This document shows, piece after piece, positions 23,177-26,463 of a stretch of 26,463 nucleotides of DNA. Position 1 is the stretch's first letter, and the number at the start of each line of letters is the position of its first letter. Location of the stretch: the IMG/VR virus record IMGVR_UViG_3300033429_000017, positions 1 through 26,463 of that record. One strand, 5' to 3'. The position numbers and the translations under genes were made by a program. Under the pieces are notes generated by a model that saw only the letters and a program-made list of their open reading frames with translations, was not told the DNA's origin and did not search any database. This stretch comes from a virus.

Positions 23177-23331
23177 TTGCGCAATCCCTGTTGGGCCTTC
23201 ATTTTGGCCGCTTCTTCGGCCTCGATGTCGGCTTGGATGTCGAGAATTTCATGCATCGCATAGAGCTCGTCGATGTCCCAATGGGTTGTAATCTCCTGAT
23301 ACGTCGCAATCTGCCGCACAGCCAGGCTCAT
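23173..23331 (-). CDS. small second tail-assembly chaperone ORF
   Basis: A 52-residue product starts at ATG 23331, overlapping the previous stop as ATGA, and ends by GTGA overlap with the tape measure gene. The sequence is an acidic-helical peptide (ATYQEITTHWDIDELYAMHEI and DIEAEEAAKMKAQQG). Its place between the chaperone and the tape measure gene corresponds to the lambda GT or second chaperone position. I saw no slippery heptamer at the junction, so coupling rather than frameshift is likely. It is very short, and function is by position. Confidence 0.65.
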   Translation of the reverse strand: MSLAVRQIATYQEITTHWDIDELYAMHEILDIQADIEAEEAAKMKAQQGLRK

Positions 23332-23813
23332 TGCTGGCCAATATCTCCTGAGATGCTCTGGGACTGGCCGGCCTTGGTGAGCCCCGCTAGGCCGCTGATA
23401 GCGCCGCCCAGCCAGTCGGTAAAATTTCCAAAATTGACCTGCATGGCGAACCAGAGCCACTGGTAGAGCAACGGCAGGTCGCCTCGGAAAACGGCCTCGA
23501 AGACGACCGGCAGTTTCTTGCCGTCGCACCACGACACGCCCGCCATGGTGTTGACGAGCTCGCGCATCTTGGCCTTGCTGATATTCTGCGCGAGCGTCGC
23601 AACCGCGGACGATATCCGCGGGTCGTCGACGTCGAGGTCAAGCGGGCTTGCCGCCGTTCCGAGCGCCCCCGCTGCGCCGATGCCAGCGCCGAGCGCTGGC
23701 GCCAGCGCCTGGGCGATGTCAATCATGACATCCTGCGCGTCGAGCGGCGGCAGTTTGAAAACCCTGAACGTGTGGCCTCCGATGGCCTTTTCTTGCGCTT
23801 CCAACTGACTCAT
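23328..23813 (-). CDS. tail assembly chaperone
   Basis: The 161-residue product has HTFRVFKLPPLDAQDVMIDI at the start, a glycine/alanine stretch (ALGAGIGAAGALGTAA), then AKMRELVNTMAGVSW and a C-terminal LPLLYQWLWFAMQVNFGNFTDWL. This order matches tail assembly chaperones of myoviruses with DUF3383/DUF3277 tails: small, just after the tube gene, holding the tape measure before assembly. It starts at ATG 23813 with AAAGGGCGAG upstream. Confidence 0.78.
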   Translation of the reverse strand: MSQLEAQEKAIGGHTFRVFKLPPLDAQDVMIDIAQALAPALGAGIGAAGALGTAASPLDLDVDDPRISSAVATLAQNISKAKMRELVNTMAGVSWCDGKKLPVVFEAVFRGDLPLLYQWLWFAMQVNFGNFTDWLGGAISGLAGLTKAGQSQSISGDIGQQ

Positions 23814-23835
23814 TTCTCGCCCTTTCGTTTGCTAT

Positions 23836-24270
23836 CTAGGTTGTTGGTACGTTGCCGCCCGCGAATATCTCGAGGTTGTCGGTCTCGAAAATCCACTCGC
23901 GGTTCGTCTCTTCGTTCGATTTCTCGAGGTCGGGCGGCTTGACTATCCAGGCCGTACCGGCCGTGATTACGTCCGCGCCGGACAAGTCCTTTGCGAGCAA
24001 CGGCCCCACCACGGAGCCGGTGCGCTCGTCGGTCTGGCTGAGCGCCGACAGCGTGGCGTTGCTGGCGCTGGAACCGAGCAGCGTCAGCGTCACGCGGCCA
24101 GAGCGGTCGCCGGACTTGGCGCGGGTCCCGTCGCCGCCGGAACCTACGGTCAGGTTCCAGCTGTCGTTGTTGCGCGCGGCCGCGATGAATGTGCCCGGCG
24201 CAAAGCCGGTGATTGGCACGCCCGCGAAGGCCATGGTCACGAAATCAGGTTGATACGTCGATACGGTCAT
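23836..24270 (-). CDS. tail tube protein (DUF3277-like)
   Basis: The 144-residue product begins STYQPDFVTMAFAGVPITGFAPGTFI, followed by SWNLTVGSGGDGTRAKSGDRSG and VTLTLLGSSASNATLSAL, a typical DUF3277 pattern. The protein stacks in hexameric rings to form the inner tube. It sits directly downstream of the sheath gene (18-bp gap) and has AAAGGAA as ribosome site. Confidence 0.9.
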   Translation of the reverse strand: MTVSTYQPDFVTMAFAGVPITGFAPGTFIAAARNNDSWNLTVGSGGDGTRAKSGDRSGRVTLTLLGSSASNATLSALSQTDERTGSVVGPLLAKDLSGADVITAGTAWIVKPPDLEKSNEETNREWIFETDNLEIFAGGNVPTT

Positions 24271-24288
24271 CGTCGATTCCTTTCTGCC

Positions 24289-25620
24289 CTACGGGGTCAC
24301 CGTGCCGCGGACGACCACTTTATGAATGGCGCCGGCGAGCGTCGCCAGGAACGTGATTGGCGAAAGCACCCGCGTCGCCCTGGTCGCGGACGGCACGTCA
24401 GCGGCCAGCGGCGCGTTGACGATATAGTCCTCGTCCGGATTGATGCCGCCGTTGAAAATGCCCTGCCGCAGTACGCCCTCGACCTCGGACACGATGGCCT
24501 GAATCCCGCTGTCCGTGTAGGGCAGCTTCGGATTGACGGCGAGCGCGCGAAACACGTTTTCTTTGGTCCGCGCCTGCAGCCAGTCGACGAAGCGAATAAC
24601 GTCGATGAATTCGCCCGACGTCGTGACGCCCTCGGCGGTGATGTTGATGCCGCCCGCGGTCGTGTAGGTGTTGCAGTTTTTGCCGTCGGCGAAGGCGATT
24701 TCGCCCGTGGTCAAGGCCGAGGCGGCCACGGTCGCCAGGGTCTGGAATTTCCAGGTCGTCGAGCCCGGGTCGGTCGGCAGCTGCCGACCCAACCAACCGG
24801 CGGCCGGCGACGGGTCCAGGTCGTAGGCGTACATCAGGAAGGTCCGGTCGAAGGCGCTCGTCTGGAGCGTCGACGCGATGTCACTGGAGCCGGACTCGAT
24901 GACGTCGGTGTCCTGTGTCTCGGCGCTGTAGAGCAACGGCACCGCCGCGGACTCGGTCGCGGTCGCCAGGTCGGCGATATTGACCGCGTCCCAAAGGTCG
25001 ACGACGAAGCCGTAGAAATCGGTCGTCGCGCCCAACAGCGTGGCCAGGTCGGTATCGGCGCTGGCGTCGAGCGTATTGTCGTTGAACGTCCACAACTTGG
25101 GGTCGAATTCGACGGTGAACGCGACGCCCGCGGTTGCCGCGCCGCCAGGCGACGCCGCCTTTTCAACATCGAGGTCGGTCGTGTTGTCGGTGGCGTTGAC
25201 GTCCTCGGCGCCTGCGTCGATGAGCGCCACCAGGCCGGCGGTGATTTCGGACACGGTCGGCGTGGCGTCCGTGGTGAACGAAAACTCCGTTCCGTTGATG
25301 CTGACGGCGTAGGCGGTCGACGCCAGCACCGGCGACTTCGGCGTCAGCTTGACGTCGCGGATTGCGGGCGTCGAGCGGCGGCCGACGACCACGCTGGCCG
25401 GGCGTGGGTTCTGCGCGAAGATTGCGGCGGCCAGTTTGTAGGCCAAATCGCCGACCACAAAGCCGTCGTCGGTCATCTCCGTGAGATTGCCGTACGTCCG
25501 GAAAACCTCAGGGAACCGCGTGTGATACGTCAGCACGGCCGGCGTGCCGAAGCCCTGGCGCGATACTGTCGCCGTCTCACGGCTGATTTGTACATCTACG
25601 TGTTTATCGATGGCAGACAT
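24289..25620 (-). CDS. contractile tail sheath protein (DUF3383)
   Basis: The 443-residue product is the sheath that contracts on infection. The DUF3383 family features are the start (SAIDKHVDVQISRETATVSRQGFGTPAVL), RPASVVVGRRS (around 93-103), and the C-terminal part with FRALAVNPKLPYTDSGI and QGIFNGGINPDEDYIVNAP. The end, FLATLAGAIHKVVVRGTVTP, is characteristic. Length agrees with the family (about 450-500). It starts at ATG 25620 with AGGAGCG upstream. The antisense frame of 545 residues on the plus strand is a GC artefact. Confidence 0.94.
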   Translation of the reverse strand: MSAIDKHVDVQISRETATVSRQGFGTPAVLTYHTRFPEVFRTYGNLTEMTDDGFVVGDLAYKLAAAIFAQNPRPASVVVGRRSTPAIRDVKLTPKSPVLASTAYAVSINGTEFSFTTDATPTVSEITAGLVALIDAGAEDVNATDNTTDLDVEKAASPGGAATAGVAFTVEFDPKLWTFNDNTLDASADTDLATLLGATTDFYGFVVDLWDAVNIADLATATESAAVPLLYSAETQDTDVIESGSSDIASTLQTSAFDRTFLMYAYDLDPSPAAGWLGRQLPTDPGSTTWKFQTLATVAASALTTGEIAFADGKNCNTYTTAGGINITAEGVTTSGEFIDVIRFVDWLQARTKENVFRALAVNPKLPYTDSGIQAIVSEVEGVLRQGIFNGGINPDEDYIVNAPLAADVPSATRATRVLSPITFLATLAGAIHKVVVRGTVTP

Positions 25621-25631
25621 TCAACGCGCTC

Positions 25632-26231
25632 CTATGCGTTAGGGTCTAACAACTCGTCGGTCCATTGGATACCAGCGGGCGCCCCGGTGATGTTGGCGGT
25701 GGCCTCGACCTTGCTGAACCAGCCCGGGTCCTGCAGGTTCGGCCACTCCGTGAGGGCAACGTTTGACATCGTGCCGAAGCGGAAATCGACCTGCGCCCGC
25801 TTTATCCACTGCGTGCCGACCTCGAGGTCAAGCATCTGCACCGGGCCACGGTCGCGGATGCCGAGGTTTGCGGCCCGCATCCGGTAACGGAATTCGGGAA
25901 TAGCGAGGCTCGAAACGACCGCGTCTGCCCGCATGCGGCTGTCGCAATACGGGTCGTCGGACGCGTCCGGGCCTACATGGATTTGGCAGCTCAGAACGAA
26001 ATCGCGCGGCCCCACGATGAGCAGCGAGCCGTCGGCCTGCACCCGCTCTTCGTCGAGCGCCCCGGCCGCAATCGTGCCCGGTAGGACGTTCAGCGACGCG
26101 TAGGGATAGGCCGGCTGCGGCGCGGCCTGGTCGGCCCATATCGTCTCGCAGCCAGATACGTCGACGAACCACTGCCAGAGCGTGTCGCGTATCAGGCGCC
26201 AATCGATAGGCTGAAAGGCGGGCGCTGTCAC
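25632..26231 (-). CDS. tail terminator / neck protein (LIC12616-like)
   Basis: The product (199 residues) starts at GTG 26231, overlapping the upstream stop as GTGA, with AAGG seven bases upstream. The ATG at 26273 would overlap the upstream gene by 46 bp. Sequence segments DWRLIRDTLWQWFVDVSG, YPYASLNVLPG, FVLSCQIHVGPDA, and WFSKVEATANITG near the end agree with phage neck terminator proteins that cap the tail before head joining. Position between the neck gene and the sheath agrees. Confidence 0.82.
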   Translation of the reverse strand: MTAPAFQPIDWRLIRDTLWQWFVDVSGCETIWADQAAPQPAYPYASLNVLPGTIAAGALDEERVQADGSLLIVGPRDFVLSCQIHVGPDASDDPYCDSRMRADAVVSSLAIPEFRYRMRAANLGIRDRGPVQMLDLEVGTQWIKRAQVDFRFGTMSNVALTEWPNLQDPGWFSKVEATANITGAPAGIQWTDELLDPNA

Positions 26232-26463
26232 TGGCCCACCTTGGTGCAGGTATAGCGGCTGTGCGACGGCCATTTTTCTTCGCCGCCGACCTCGTACTCG
26301 ACGCCCTGGTAGACGATGCGGTCCGCGACGTCGTTCGGGCTGGCGGCGGTACGCAAATCCGCGTGCGTAAAAATCGTGATGGCGCCGTCCTTGCGCGAGC
26401 CCTCGGGCAAGCGCTCGATGGCGGCCTGGCTCGCAGGCTGGACGTTGCCGCTCTGCCAGGTCA
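26228..26463 (-). CDS. head-tail joining/neck protein (5' part outside the window)
   Basis: The reading frame is open to the window edge. The visible 77 codons encode WQSGNVQPASQAAIERLPEGSRKD, then AITIFTHADLRTAAS, ADRIVYQGVEYEVGGEEKWP and YTCTKV. This resembles the C-terminal half of small neck or head-tail connector proteins of myoviruses, where an LPEG-R...ifT..L pattern precedes a conserved VYQGVEYEV segment. It lies directly upstream of the terminator gene, which is the expected place. Only the C-terminal part can be read. Confidence 0.65.
   Translation of the reverse strand, partial: TWQSGNVQPASQAAIERLPEGSRKDGAITIFTHADLRTAASPNDVADRIVYQGVEYEVGGEEKWPSHSRYTCTKVGQ

Noticed and set aside
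23300-23345. Programmed -1 frameshift site between chaperone genes.
   Set aside because: No XXXYYYZ heptamer was found on the minus strand near the overlap, and the downstream frame has its own ATG.
24250-25887. A 545-residue open frame on the plus strand.
   Set aside because: It is antisense to the sheath and terminator genes, is rich in Arg, Gly and Val, and lacks domain features; long antisense frames are expected at this GC content.

Overview
The window is part of a contractile-tailed bacteriophage (myovirus) genome, or a prophage of that type. It is GC-rich and tightly packed. A membrane holin candidate, an overlapping spanin-like gene pair and an amidase endolysin point to a Gram-negative host. 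The base composition would suit an alphaproteobacterium or another GC-rich proteobacterium, but nothing here identifies the host. Both ends of the window cut through genes. No capsid, terminase, integrase or repressor gene is visible, so lifestyle cannot be decided.

Left part, plus strand (1-6188): DNA metabolism. The order is a Cas4-like PD-(D/E)XK exonuclease (5' end outside the window), a Bet/RecT single-strand annealing protein, and a 74-residue protein that looks like the Acb2/Tad1 hairpin family (cyclic-nucleotide sponges against CBASS and Thoeris). A 605-base stretch without a convincing gene follows. Next come a winged-helix replication initiator, a DnaB-type helicase, a small cysteine-rich protein, a 155-bp array of four near-identical palindromes, another cysteine protein and a RusA resolvase. 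The initiator gene carries iteron-like repeats with a purine-rich tract directly behind them. This resembles the lambda O gene and suggests that the replication origin lies inside the gene.

Right part, minus strand (26463 down to 6185): one long late operon, mostly joined by ATGA, GTGA or TGATG overlaps. In transcription order it encodes a neck protein (partial), tail terminator, sheath (DUF3383), tube (DUF3277), tail chaperones, tape measure, Dit-like protein, baseplate plug, hub, Gp138-like spike, gp25-like wedge, baseplate J, a beta-propeller protein, a DUF2612-like wedge and a fibre. The lysis genes follow (holin candidate, two overlapping spanin-like genes, a membrane coiled-coil protein). 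After them comes a roughly 6-kb host-recognition block: Gp80-like protein, two small accessory proteins, a LamG protein with about 14 twenty-residue repeats, two BppU-like proteins and a 904-residue fibre built from YadA-type head repeats. A small coiled-coil/cysteine protein and the endolysin close the operon. The endolysin and the RusA gene converge, and their stop codons share a single CTAG.

The most notable items are the Acb2/Tad1-like gene in the recombination operon, the intragenic origin candidate, the four-copy palindrome array, the adhesin-type fibre, and the overlapping spanin-like genes. All assignments were made by reading the sequence and recalling families; no database search was run.
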